This document shows, one piece after another, positions 1 through 7,154 of a stretch of 64,000 nt of DNA (position 1 is its first letter; each line of letters opens with the position of its first letter). Source of the DNA: Thermus thermophilus (GTDB lineage Bacteria; Deinococcota; Deinococci; Deinococcales; Thermaceae); the NCBI RefSeq assembly GCF_019974155.1, contig NZ_AP025158.1:1488001-1552000 (forward strand), in the 5' to 3' direction. The notes beneath the pieces are model-generated. The model was not told the DNA's origin and ran no database searches. It was given only the letters and a program-made list of their open reading frames with translations. Position numbers and translations under genes: made by a program.

Positions 1-1
1 C

Positions 2-505
2 GCCCTCATCGCCGTGGGCAAGACCCTAAAGGAGCTCGGGGTGCGCGACCTGGACCCCGTCCCCCCCTACTACGCCGCCAAGGAGGTGGTCATCCCCTGG
101 ATCAAGTTCCCCGGGGTCATCCCCGAGCTCGGCCCGGAGATGCGCTCCACGGGGGAGAGCATGGGGATAGACCCGGACCCCTACCTCGCCTACTACAAGG
201 CGGAGCTCGGGGCCGGGCAACGCCTCCCCCTCTCGGGCCGGGTGCGGTTCATCGGGGAGGGGCTGGAGGACCTCAAGGCCCTCTACCGGGAGGCGGGCTT
301 CGCCCTCACCGAGGGGCAGGACTACGACCTCCTCATAAGCCCCGTCCCCGACCCCGAGCTGAGGCGGGCCGTGGAGCGGGGCCTCCCCTTCATCACCACC
401 CGGGAGGGGGCGTGGTGGAGCCTGAAGGCCATCCTGCGCGCGCGGGAAAGCGGCCTTAGGGTGCAAAGCCTTCAGGACTGGCACCAGAAGGCCCCCCGGG
501 GGTAG
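2..505 (+). CDS. carB: Carbamoyl-phosphate synthase large subunit, C-terminal part
   Basis: The last 167 residues of CarB enter the window already in frame; the start lies upstream. CarB makes carbamoyl phosphate from glutamine-derived ammonia, bicarbonate and ATP for pyrimidine and arginine synthesis. The visible part holds the end of the second ATP-grasp half (VVIPWIKFPGV, then MRSTGESMGID) followed by the MGS-like regulatory domain, which binds allosteric effectors in the family. The stop is TAG at 503. A short GGGGCC/GGCCCC hairpin (512-528) follows but has no T tract, so termination there is uncertain. Confidence 0.95.
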   Translation, partial: ALIAVGKTLKELGVRDLDPVPPYYAAKEVVIPWIKFPGVIPELGPEMRSTGESMGIDPDPYLAYYKAELGAGQRLPLSGRVRFIGEGLEDLKALYREAGFALTEGQDYDLLISPVPDPELRRAVERGLPFITTREGAWWSLKAILRARESGLRVQSLQDWHQKAPRG

Positions 506-547
506 GGTTCCGGGGCCCTCCCGGCCCCAAGCCCCCCGCCCTCCGTG

Positions 548-553
548 TACAAT
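548..553 (+). promoter_or_regulatory. -10 element of darA (leaderless type)
   Basis: TACAAT lies 8 bases before the darA start codon, so transcription would begin at or next to the ATG. No Shine-Dalgarno sequence is needed or seen. No clear -35 hexamer was found. Confidence 0.55.
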
Positions 554-561
554 AGGCCCCA

Positions 562-891
562 ATGAAGCTGGTCATCGCCATCGTCCAGGACACGGACGCC
601 CCCGGGCTCACCAAGGCCCTCCTGGAGCGGGGCTTCCAGTCCACGAAGCTCGCCTCCACGGGGGGGTTTCTGAGGGAGGGGAACACCACCTTGCTCATCG
701 GCCTGGAGGACGAGAAGGTCCCCGAGGTGCTGGAGCTCATCAAGGAGAAGTGCCGCACCCGCACCCGCCTCGTCTCCCGGGGCCTCCCCTTCGCCGAGGC
801 CCCCGATCCCTTCCTGGTCCAGCCGGTGGAGGTGCAGGTGGGCGGCGCCGTGGTCTTCGTCCTGCCCGTGGAGCACTTCGTCAAGCTATGA
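562..891 (+). CDS. darA: PII-like cyclic-di-AMP receptor, DarA/YaaQ family
   Basis: The 109-residue protein has the length and sequence pattern of the DUF970 (YaaQ/DarA/PstA) PII-like family: MKLVIAIVQDTDAPGLTKAL at the N-terminus, a glycine-rich STGGFLREGNTTLLIG segment that forms the ligand site in characterised members, and a C-terminal beta strand ending GAVVFVLPVEHFVKL. In Firmicutes these trimers bind c-di-AMP; that function is inferred here by family only. The stop overlaps the next start (ATGA at 888-891), so it is probably co-transcribed and translationally coupled with the DsbA-like gene. Confidence 0.88.
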   Translation: MKLVIAIVQDTDAPGLTKALLERGFQSTKLASTGGFLREGNTTLLIGLEDEKVPEVLELIKEKCRTRTRLVSRGLPFAEAPDPFLVQPVEVQVGGAVVFVLPVEHFVKL

Positions 892-1751
892 GGCGCCTCG
901 CCGTCCTCCTCCTCGGCCTGGGGGCCGCCTGGGCCCAGATCGCCGCCCCCCTGGAGCGCTTCTCCCCTGGGCCCCTGCCGGAAGGGGCCCGGGTCCAGAC
1001 GGAGGCCAGGTCCGGCCGCCTCTACGCCGTGCGCTACGAGGGCCCGGCGAACGCGAGCCTCATGGGCCGGATCCTCTCCGCGGCCACGGGGGTCCCGGGC
1101 CACGCCCAGGGCTTCGTGGCCTGGTACGGGAAGAACCAGGCCCTCCTCCGCCGGGGCCCCGTGGAGCTCAACGTGGAGGGCGCCTTCCTCCTCAAGCTCG
1201 CCGTGGGGGCCTGGGCCGAGATGGAGGTGCGCCCCCTCCTCACGGAGGAGGCCTTCTTCGGGAAGGACCGGCACGTCCTCGGGGAGAAGGGGGTGGTGGT
1301 CCGGGTCTTCTCCGACTTCCAGTGCCCCTACTGCCAGCGCCTCGCCCGGGAGGTCCTTCCCGCCCTTAAGGCCATGGCCCGGGAAGGGCGGCTCCGCCTC
1401 GCCTACCGCCACTTTCCCCTCTACGAGATCCACCCCGAGGCGGTGCCCGCGGCGGTGGCCAGCGAGTGCGCCGCGGCCCAGGGGGCCTTCTGGGCCTACC
1501 ACGACTTCCTCATGGCGGGGTCCGGGCGGGACTACCTGGCCCTGGCGGGGCGGCTCGGCTTGGACCCCAAGGCCTTCCAGGCCTGCCTCGAGGACCCCGC
1601 CTCCCGGGCCCCCGTGGAGGCGGACCGGGCGCTGGCGGAGAGGCTCGGCCTGCCCGGCACCCCCTCGGTCTTCGTGGGGCCCTTCCGGCTCCCGAACCCC
1701 TTTGACCTGGAGCGGTACCGGGACTACCTGGCCCTAGCCGAGGCCCTTTAG
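888..1751 (+). CDS. Exported DsbA-like thiol:disulfide oxidoreductase
   Basis: The 287-residue product begins with a signal peptide (MRRLAVLLLGLGAAWAQ). After a N-terminal region of about 115 residues of unclear fold comes a thioredoxin-fold domain with the redox motif DFQCPYCQRL and a cis-proline segment GLPGTPSVFVG near the C-terminus, as in DsbA/BdbD-type enzymes. It should act outside the cytoplasmic membrane on exported protein cysteines. The start overlaps the end of darA by four bases. Partner DsbB/VKOR genes are not in the window. Confidence 0.85.
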   Translation: MRRLAVLLLGLGAAWAQIAAPLERFSPGPLPEGARVQTEARSGRLYAVRYEGPANASLMGRILSAATGVPGHAQGFVAWYGKNQALLRRGPVELNVEGAFLLKLAVGAWAEMEVRPLLTEEAFFGKDRHVLGEKGVVVRVFSDFQCPYCQRLAREVLPALKAMAREGRLRLAYRHFPLYEIHPEAVPAAVASECAAAQGAFWAYHDFLMAGSGRDYLALAGRLGLDPKAFQACLEDPASRAPVEADRALAERLGLPGTPSVFVGPFRLPNPFDLERYRDYLALAEAL

Positions 1752-1771
1752 GCCTCCCGAGGAGGTGCGCC

Positions 1772-2539
1772 GTGGCGTGGCCGGGACCGCTATTGCTCAA
1801 AGACCGCAAAGGCCGGGCCTACCTGGTCTTCCCCAAGGAAGGGGGCGTCTTCCACCACCACAAGGGAAGCGTCCCCCACGAGGCCCTCCTCGAGGCGGGC
1901 CCCGGGGGGGTGGTGCGGACCCACCTGGGGGAGGAGCTTTCCGTCCACCGCCCAACCCTGGAGGAGTACCTCCTCCACATGAAGCGGAGCGCCACCCCCA
2001 CCTACCCCAAGGACGCGAGCGCCATGGTGACCCTCCTGGACCTCGCCCCGGGGATGCGGGTCCTCGAGGCGGGAACGGGCTCCGGGGGCCTCACCCTCTT
2101 CCTGGCCCGGGCCGTGGGGGAGAAGGGCCTGGTGGAAAGCTACGAGGCCAAGCCCCACCACCTGGCCCAGGCGGAACGGAACGTCCGGGCCTTCTGGCAG
2201 GTGGAGAACGTCCGCTTCCACCTGGGAAAGCTTGAGGAGGCGGAGCTGGAGGAGGCGGCCTACGACGGGGTGGCCCTGGACCTGATGGAGCCCTGGAAGG
2301 TCCTGGAGAAGGCGGCCCTGGCCCTGAGGCCGGACCGGTTTCTCGTGGCCTACCTGCCCAACATCACCCAGGTCCTGGAGCTCGTCCGGGCCGCCGAGGC
2401 CCACCCTTTCCGGCTGGAAAGGGTTTTGGAGGTGGGCTGGCGGGAGTGGGAGGTCCGGCTTCCCGTGGCCCACCCCCGGTTCCAGCAGGTGGGGCACACC
2501 GCCTTTCTCGTGGCCCTTAGGCGATGGAAGGCCTCCTGA
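1772..2539 (+). CDS. trmI: tRNA (adenine-58-N1)-methyltransferase TrmI
   Basis: The 255-residue protein matches the T. thermophilus TrmI sequence as I recall it. It transfers a methyl group from S-adenosylmethionine to N1 of A58 in the tRNA T-loop, a modification needed for growth at high temperature in this species. Visible features are the N-terminal beta-rich domain, the SAM motif VLEAGTGSGGLT (about residues 95-106), and the LDLMEPW catalytic-region motif. The GTG start at 1772 follows GGAGG at 1758-1762. Its end overlaps the rqcH start by 16 bases. Confidence 0.96.
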   Translation: MAWPGPLLLKDRKGRAYLVFPKEGGVFHHHKGSVPHEALLEAGPGGVVRTHLGEELSVHRPTLEEYLLHMKRSATPTYPKDASAMVTLLDLAPGMRVLEAGTGSGGLTLFLARAVGEKGLVESYEAKPHHLAQAERNVRAFWQVENVRFHLGKLEEAELEEAAYDGVALDLMEPWKVLEKAALALRPDRFLVAYLPNITQVLELVRAAEAHPFRLERVLEVGWREWEVRLPVAHPRFQQVGHTAFLVALRRWKAS

Positions 2540-4074
2540 TCCACGCCGTCTTGCGGGAGCTTGAGCAGGAGCTCCCCGCCCAGAACCTGGGCCTCGCCTT
2601 CCCCGAGGAGGGGACGGTGGCCGTTCTCCTCAAGGGCCGGACGGGGAGGCTCTTCAACCTCGTCCTCCACTACCGCCCGCCCACCCCGAGCCTCGCCCTG
2701 GAGCCGGGGAAGCTGCTGGGCGAGCCCAAGACCCCCTTCCAGCGCCAGCTCCAGGCCCGGGTCAAGGGGCCCTTGGCGGAGGCGAGCCAGCTCAAGCTGG
2801 ACCGGGTGGCCTTCTTCCGCTTCGCCGGGGAGCAGGGCTTCGTGGACACGCCCCCTTCGGTCCTCGTCCTCGAGGCCACGGGCCGCAACGCCAACCTCCT
2901 CCTCCTGGACGAGGAGGGCCGGATCCTCGGGGTGGACCGGGTCATCACCAAGGAGGTGAACCGCTACCGGGAGCTGAGGCCGGGCCTCCCCTACACCCCC
3001 CCGCCCCCCTACCGGAAGCTGGACCCGAGGACGCTTGCCGAGGAAGACCTCCGCCCCCTCCTGGGCAAGCCCCTCAAGGAGGTGATCCGGCACGTGGACG
3101 GGGTGGGGCAGGAGCTCATGCGGGAGCTCGCCCGGAGGGCGGGCCTCACCCCCGAGACCCCCCTGGACGAGGCGGGGCTTGGGCGGGTGTACCGGGCCCT
3201 AAAGACCCTGGTGGAGGACCCCTCCTTGCGCACCGAGCTTTCCGAGGAGCTGAGGCGGCGCTGGGCCGAGGAGGAGAAGGAGGCCTTGAGGAAACCCCTC
3301 CTCGAGGCCCTGGACCGGGAGATCCGGACGCTGAAGGCGAGGCTTGGCGACTACCAGGAGGCCCTGGAGCGCCTGGAGGAGGCCGAGGCCCTGAGGAGGC
3401 GGGCCGACCTCCTCCTCGCCCGGCTCAAGGCGGTGCCCAAGGGGGCGGAAAAGGTGGTCCTCGAGGGCTTTGACGGGAAGCCCGTGGAAATCCCCTTAGA
3501 CCCCGCCCTCTCCCCCCAGGAGAACGCCCGGAAGCTCTACGACCGGGCGAGGCGCCTGGAGGAGCTCGCGGAAAAGGCTCTGGACCTCATCCCCAAGACC
3601 GAGGCCCGGATCCGAGAGCTGGAGGCGGAGAAGGAGAGGCTCAAGACCCTGGACCTGGAGGGCCTCCTCGCCCTCGCGCAAAGGCCCAAGGGGGAGAAGG
3701 GCCTTAAGGTGGGCCTCCGCTACACCTCCCCTTCCGGGTTTTTGGTCTTGGTGGGCCGGAACGCCAAGGAGAACGACCTCCTCACCCGGGCCGCCCACTC
3801 CGAGGACCTCTGGTTCCACGCCCAAGGGGTGCCGGGAAGCCACGTGATCCTTAAGGCCGAGGGGAAGAACCCGCCCTTGGAGGACCTCCTCTTCGCCGCG
3901 AGGCTCGCCGCCTACCACTCCAAGGCCCGGGGGGAGAGGCAGGTCCCGGTGGACTACACCCGCAAAAAGCACGTGTGGCGGCCCAGGAAGGCCGCCCCAG
4001 GCCAGGTGCTCTACACCCAGGCCAAGACCCTCTTCGTGGAGGGGCTTCTCCCCGAGCCCAGGGAGGAAGCCTAG
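2524..4074 (+). CDS. rqcH: Ribosome-quality-control factor RqcH (NFACT / fibronectin-binding family)
   Basis: The 516-residue protein has the NFACT architecture: an NFACT-N domain (about 1-200), helix-hairpin-helix segment (HVDGVGQELMRELARRAG), long coiled coil (about 240-400) and an NFACT-R/DUF814 domain with the signature SEDLWFHAQGVPGSHVIL. In Bacillus, RqcH binds 50S subunits carrying stalled peptidyl-tRNA and recruits tRNA-Ala to add C-terminal alanine tails; this is inherited by homology. The ATG at 2524 lies inside trmI, suggesting one operon. A 19-bp perfect hairpin contains its stop codon. Confidence 0.93.
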   Translation: MEGLLIHAVLRELEQELPAQNLGLAFPEEGTVAVLLKGRTGRLFNLVLHYRPPTPSLALEPGKLLGEPKTPFQRQLQARVKGPLAEASQLKLDRVAFFRFAGEQGFVDTPPSVLVLEATGRNANLLLLDEEGRILGVDRVITKEVNRYRELRPGLPYTPPPPYRKLDPRTLAEEDLRPLLGKPLKEVIRHVDGVGQELMRELARRAGLTPETPLDEAGLGRVYRALKTLVEDPSLRTELSEELRRRWAEEEKEALRKPLLEALDREIRTLKARLGDYQEALERLEEAEALRRRADLLLARLKAVPKGAEKVVLEGFDGKPVEIPLDPALSPQENARKLYDRARRLEELAEKALDLIPKTEARIRELEAEKERLKTLDLEGLLALAQRPKGEKGLKVGLRYTSPSGFLVLVGRNAKENDLLTRAAHSEDLWFHAQGVPGSHVILKAEGKNPPLEDLLFAARLAAYHSKARGERQVPVDYTRKKHVWRPRKAAPGQVLYTQAKTLFVEGLLPEPREEA

Positions 4075-4100
4075 CCCGCCGCTAGGCTTCCTCCCTGGGC
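4056..4100 (+). terminator. 19-bp perfect hairpin spanning the rqcH stop codon
   Basis: Arms 4056-4074 and 4082-4100 are perfect reverse complements with a 7-base loop. The left arm encodes the last six codons of rqcH and its TAG. There is no T tract on either side, so it is not a textbook intrinsic terminator. It could stop transcription, protect mRNA 3' ends, or separate rqcH from the convergent bioB. Confidence 0.6.
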
Positions 4101-4188
4101 CTCAAGACCCGCCGCCAAAGCCGACCTAGGCACACGGGCGGGCGCCAACCCCTAGGGCCTCCAGGCGCCCCGCACCGCAGGCTTTGGA

Positions 4189-4207
4189 CCAGCGTGGGGT
4201 GGTATTA
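4189..4207 (+). repeat. Copy of a short dispersed repeat (CCAGCRTGGGGTGGTAT core)
   Basis: CCAGCGTGGGGTGGTATTA at this place matches the reverse complement of 21449-21476 (GCCAGCATGGGGTGGTATGA) at nearly every base. Here the partner arm of the hairpin is degenerate. The rest of the 4101-4204 spacer between rqcH and bioB holds no ORF that I can support. Confidence 0.5.
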
Positions 4208-5194
4208 GCCGCACGCTCCCTCCTCCACATCAAGGCCCAGGCTTTCCCACAGGGCCCTGTCCCGCTCCCAAGGGCTCCCCGGCTGGGTAAGGTAGCCCTG
4301 GAGGAAGATGCTGTTCACCATCCGGAAGGCCAGGGGCTCGTACGGGCCCAGATACCTTTCCCGCCCCGCCGAGGCGCGGAGCTCGGCCTTGGGGTTCAAA
4401 AGGCGGAAGAGGATCAGGGCCTTCAAGGCACGCTCGGGGGTAAGCCCCGCCACCGTGCGGCCATCCCCTAAGGGGGTGCCGGGGATGGGTAGGAGAAAGT
4501 TCACGGGAAGGCTCTCTACCCCTAGCTCCCTCAGGGCCAAGGCCATCTCGTACACCTCCTTGGGACCTTCCCCCATCCCCAGGATGACCCCCGAACAGAG
4601 CTTTAGCCCCGCTTCCCTAGCCCGCTTTAGGGTCCACAAGCGGTCCTGGTAGGTGTGGGTGGTGGCGATCCTAGGGTAAAGGCTTGGGGCGGTGTTGAGG
4701 TTGTGGTTGTAGTAGTCAAAACCCGCCGCCTTTAAGGCCTCCGCCATACCCTCTTCCAAGAGCCCTAAGGAGGCGCAAAGCTCAAGGGGAAAGCGCGCCT
4801 TGATGGCTTGCGCGGCCTCACCGAGGCGCTCCAAAACCTTAGGGGTAGGCCCCCGCAAGGCGGCCACTAAGCAGAAGCGGCGGGCAGAAAGGCGTTGGGC
4901 CTCCTCGGCCCTCTCCAAGATCTCCTCCAAGGAGAGCAGGGGGTACCGGGCGATGGCGGCTTGGGATCTAGCGGACTGGGCGCAGTAGGCGCAGTCCTCT
5001 GGGCAGAAGCCGCTTTTAACGTTGAGAAGACGGACCAGCTTGAGCCGCCGTCCGAAAAAGTACTCCTTGACCCGGATGGCCGCCTCCGCCAAAGCAGGCA
5101 GGGCCTCGGGTGGGGCCTCGAGGACAAAAAGGGCTTCCTGTAGGCTCAAGGGCCTTTCGGCCAGGCGAGGAGGGTCCAGATCGGGCCACGCCAT
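4205..5194 (-). CDS. bioB: Biotin synthase
   Basis: This radical-SAM enzyme inserts sulfur into dethiobiotin. The cluster-binding motif CPEDCAYC (CxxxCxxC) is near residue 60, and the family segments YYNHNLNTAP and GEG follow; 329 residues is normal for BioB. I place the start at the internal ATG (5194), giving MAWPDLDPPRL. The longer reading frame to 5251 would translate the operator into an unlikely hydrophobic peptide. G+C is visibly lower than in neighbours (38 of 60 in bases 4561-4620), which may mean transfer. No other biotin gene is in the window. It diverges from panD. Confidence 0.95.
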   Translation of the reverse strand: MAWPDLDPPRLAERPLSLQEALFVLEAPPEALPALAEAAIRVKEYFFGRRLKLVRLLNVKSGFCPEDCAYCAQSARSQAAIARYPLLSLEEILERAEEAQRLSARRFCLVAALRGPTPKVLERLGEAAQAIKARFPLELCASLGLLEEGMAEALKAAGFDYYNHNLNTAPSLYPRIATTHTYQDRLWTLKRAREAGLKLCSGVILGMGEGPKEVYEMALALRELGVESLPVNFLLPIPGTPLGDGRTVAGLTPERALKALILFRLLNPKAELRASAGRERYLGPYEPLAFRMVNSIFLQGYLTQPGSPWERDRALWESLGLDVEEGACG

Positions 5195-5195
5195 G

Positions 5196-5237
5196 TTCGT
5201 AAACCAAAATAAACTAAGAAAGTTTACGAAAGCAAGG
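5196..5237 (-). promoter_or_regulatory. bioB promoter with a BirA-type operator
   Basis: Read on the minus strand, TTGCTT (5237-5232) and TTATTT (5214-5209) are spaced by 17 bases, and the predicted start of transcription falls within a few bases of the ATG at 5194. Covering the promoter are inverted arms TTCGTAAAC (5196-5204) and GTTTACGAA (5222-5230). Written as TCGTAAACC-N15-AGTTTACGA this resembles the classical BirA operator TTGTAAACC-N15/16-GGTTTACAA, so repression by the biotin protein ligase/repressor is likely. Confidence 0.7.
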
Positions 5238-5243
5238 GGCGCG

Positions 5244-5272
5244 TTGCCCAAATCACGGCCGTGCCCTAAACT
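5244..5272 (+). promoter_or_regulatory. panD promoter (leaderless type)
   Basis: TTGCCC (5244-5249) and TAAACT (5267-5272) are spaced by 17 bases, and the GTG start of panD follows after 8 bases. The predicted mRNA therefore begins at the start codon. Confidence 0.65.
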
Positions 5273-5280
5273 TAGACCTC

Positions 5281-5643
5281 GTGAAGAGGGTGATGTTCCA
5301 CGCCAAGATCCACCGGGCCACCGTGACCCAGGCCGACCTCCACTACGTGGGCTCGGTGACGGTGGATCAGGACCTCCTGGACGCCGCCGGGATCCTTCCT
5401 TTTGAGCAGGTGGACATCTACGACATCACCAACGGGGCCCGGCTCACCACCTACGCCCTTCCCGGGGAACGGGGGTCCGGCGTCATCGGGATCAACGGGG
5501 CCGCGGCCCACCTGGTGCGGCCAGGGGACCTGGTGATCCTCGTGGCCTACGGCGTCTTTGACGAGGAGGAGGCGAGGAACCTCAAGCCCACCGTGGTCCT
5601 GGTGGACGAGAGGAACCGGATCCTCGAGGTGCGCAAAGGGTAA
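5281..5643 (+). CDS. panD: Aspartate 1-decarboxylase (proenzyme)
   Basis: PanD makes beta-alanine for pantothenate and coenzyme A. The 120-residue product has the self-cleavage site as YVGSVTVD: cleavage between G and S (residues 24-25) generates the pyruvoyl group. Conserved [13 protein letters not shown] and GAAAHLV segments are present. The GTG at 5281 is chosen because it lies 8 bases after a good -10 element and gives the family N-terminus [16 protein letters not shown]. The gene diverges from bioB, another cofactor gene. Confidence 0.96.
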   Translation: MKRVMFHAKIHRATVTQADLHYVGSVTVDQDLLDAAGILPFEQVDIYDITNGARLTTYALPGERGSGVIGINGAAAHLVRPGDLVILVAYGVFDEEEARNLKPTVVLVDERNRILEVRKG

Positions 5644-5669
5644 CCCCCGCGCCCGCGGGGAAAGAGGAC

Positions 5670-6527
5670 ATGAAGCGCCTCAAGCTCTACCTGGAGCTCG
5701 TCCGCTTTGAGCACACCCTCTTCGCCCTCCCCTTCGCCTACGGGGGGATGCTCCTTGCGGCCGGAGGCTGGCCGGGGTGGCGCACCTTCCTCCTCGTCAC
5801 CCTGGCCATGGTGGGGGCGAGGACCATGGCCATGGCCCTGAACCGCCTCATTGACTGGCGGCTGGACGCCTTAAACCCCAGGACCAAGGACCGCCATCTG
5901 CCCAGGGGGCTCGTCAAGCCCGGGGAGACCCTGGCCCTCGCCCTCTTCGGCCTCCTCCTCCTGGTCTACGCCGGGCTCCACCTCAACCCCCTCACCGCCA
6001 GGCTCCTCCCCGTGGCCGTCTTCTTCCTCGTCTTCTACAGCTACACCAAGCGCTTTACCTGGCTGTGCCACTACGTCCTGGGCCTCACCATCGGGGCGGC
6101 GGCCGCCGGGGGGTGGATCGCCGTCACGGGGAGCTTCGCCCCCACGGCCTACGCCCTTTGGGCGGGGGTGGGGCTTTGGATCGCCGGGTTTGACATCCTC
6201 TACGCCACCCAGGACTACGCCTTTGACCGGGCCTATGGGGTGAAGAGCATCCCCGCCCGCTTCGGGATCCCCCAGGCCCTCCGGGTGGCCCGGGCGAGCC
6301 ACCTCCTGGCCTGGCTCGCCTTCCTCTGGGCGGGGGTGAGCTACGGCGCCGGGCCCCTTTACTACCTGGGCCTCCTCCTCGTGGGGGGGCTTCTCCTCTT
6401 TGAGCACCGCCTCGTCTCCCCCGAGGACCTCTCCAAGGTGGACGTGGCCTTCTTCCAGGCCAACGTGGGCGTAAGCCTGGGGATGTTCCTCTTCATCGTC
6501 TTGGACCTCCTCGCCCGCGGGGCTTGA
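5670..6527 (+). CDS. mqnP: UbiA-family polyprenyltransferase, probably of menaquinone synthesis (MqnP-like)
   Basis: The 285-residue integral membrane protein has both aspartate-rich motifs of aromatic prenyltransferases: NRLIDWRLDALNPRT near residue 57 and DILYATQDYAFD near residue 173, with about eight hydrophobic segments. Thermus makes menaquinone by the futalosine route, and UbiA homologues of this type are assigned to the prenylation step; the symbol is an inference from that. It starts 26 bases after panD with AAAGAGG before the ATG and may share its transcript. Confidence 0.8.
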   Translation: MKRLKLYLELVRFEHTLFALPFAYGGMLLAAGGWPGWRTFLLVTLAMVGARTMAMALNRLIDWRLDALNPRTKDRHLPRGLVKPGETLALALFGLLLLVYAGLHLNPLTARLLPVAVFFLVFYSYTKRFTWLCHYVLGLTIGAAAAGGWIAVTGSFAPTAYALWAGVGLWIAGFDILYATQDYAFDRAYGVKSIPARFGIPQALRVARASHLLAWLAFLWAGVSYGAGPLYYLGLLLVGGLLLFEHRLVSPEDLSKVDVAFFQANVGVSLGMFLFIVLDLLARGA

Positions 6528-6576
6528 CGGGGAGGGGCAGACGGGAGTAATCTAGGCCTACCGACCATTCGGTAGG
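6524..6576 (+). promoter_or_regulatory. Promoter and palindromic operator of the tetR gene
   Basis: TTGACG (6524-6529) and TAATCT (6548-6553), spaced by 18 bases, form a good sigma-A promoter. Immediately downstream is a perfect inverted repeat, CCTACCGA (6557-6564), CCAT, TCGGTAGG (6569-6576), which would cover the transcription start. This placement is typical of autorepression by the TetR-family product encoded next. The core TACCGACCATTCGGTA resembles, from memory, the site reported for T. thermophilus PfmR. Confidence 0.72.
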
Positions 6577-6578
6577 CT

Positions 6579-7154
6579 ATGGTGACTGCAACTAAAGACC
6601 GCATCCTAGAGGAGGCCGCCAGGCTCTTCACGGAGAAGGGCTACGAGGCCACCAGCGTCCAGGACCTCGCCCAGGCCCTGGGGCTTTCCAAGGCGGCGCT
6701 GTACCACCACTTCGGGAGCAAGGAGGAGATCCTCTACGAGATCAGCCTCCTCGCCCTGGAGGGCCTGGTGGCGGCGGGGGAAAAGGCCTTGGAGGTGGCG
6801 GACCCTAAGGCCGCCCTTCTTCGCTTCATGGAGGCCCACGCCCGCTACTTTGAGGAGAACCGCCCCTTCTTCGTGGCCATGCTCCAGGGCCTGCAAAGCC
6901 TCTCCCCGGAGCACCGGGAGGCCACCGTCCGCCTCCGCGACCGGCACGAGGAAAACCTCCGGGCGATCCTGAGGCGCGGGGTGGAAAAAGGCGTCTTCCG
7001 GGAGGTGGACGTGGCCCTGGCGGGGCGGGCCGTCCTCTCCATGCTCAACTGGATGATCCGCTGGTTCCGGCCCGACGGGCCCATGCGGGCGGAGGAGGTG
7101 GCCCGGGCCTACCATGACCTGATCCTGAGGGGGTTGGAACGTGGAAGTGCCTGA
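6579..7154 (+). CDS. TetR-family transcriptional repressor of acyl-CoA metabolism
   Basis: The 191-residue protein has an N-terminal helix-turn-helix (residues 8-52: ILEEAARLFTEKGYEATSVQ, LGLSKAALYHHFGSKEEIL) and a TetR_C-type ligand domain. It heads a cluster of acyl-CoA dehydrogenase, MaoC hydratase, thioesterase, acyl-CoA synthetase and SDR genes, so an acyl-CoA effector is likely, as known for T. thermophilus FadR, PaaR and PfmR. Which of these it is, if any, cannot be settled here. The acyl-CoA dehydrogenase start overlaps its 3' end. Confidence 0.9.
   Translation: MVTATKDRILEEAARLFTEKGYEATSVQDLAQALGLSKAALYHHFGSKEEILYEISLLALEGLVAAGEKALEVADPKAALLRFMEAHARYFEENRPFFVAMLQGLQSLSPEHREATVRLRDRHEENLRAILRRGVEKGVFREVDVALAGRAVLSMLNWMIRWFRPDGPMRAEEVARAYHDLILRGLERGSA

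Noticed and set aside
5195-5251. Longer bioB start giving [19 protein letters not shown] before MAWPD
   Set aside because: This stretch contains the promoter and operator; the hydrophobic extension is not found in biotin synthases.
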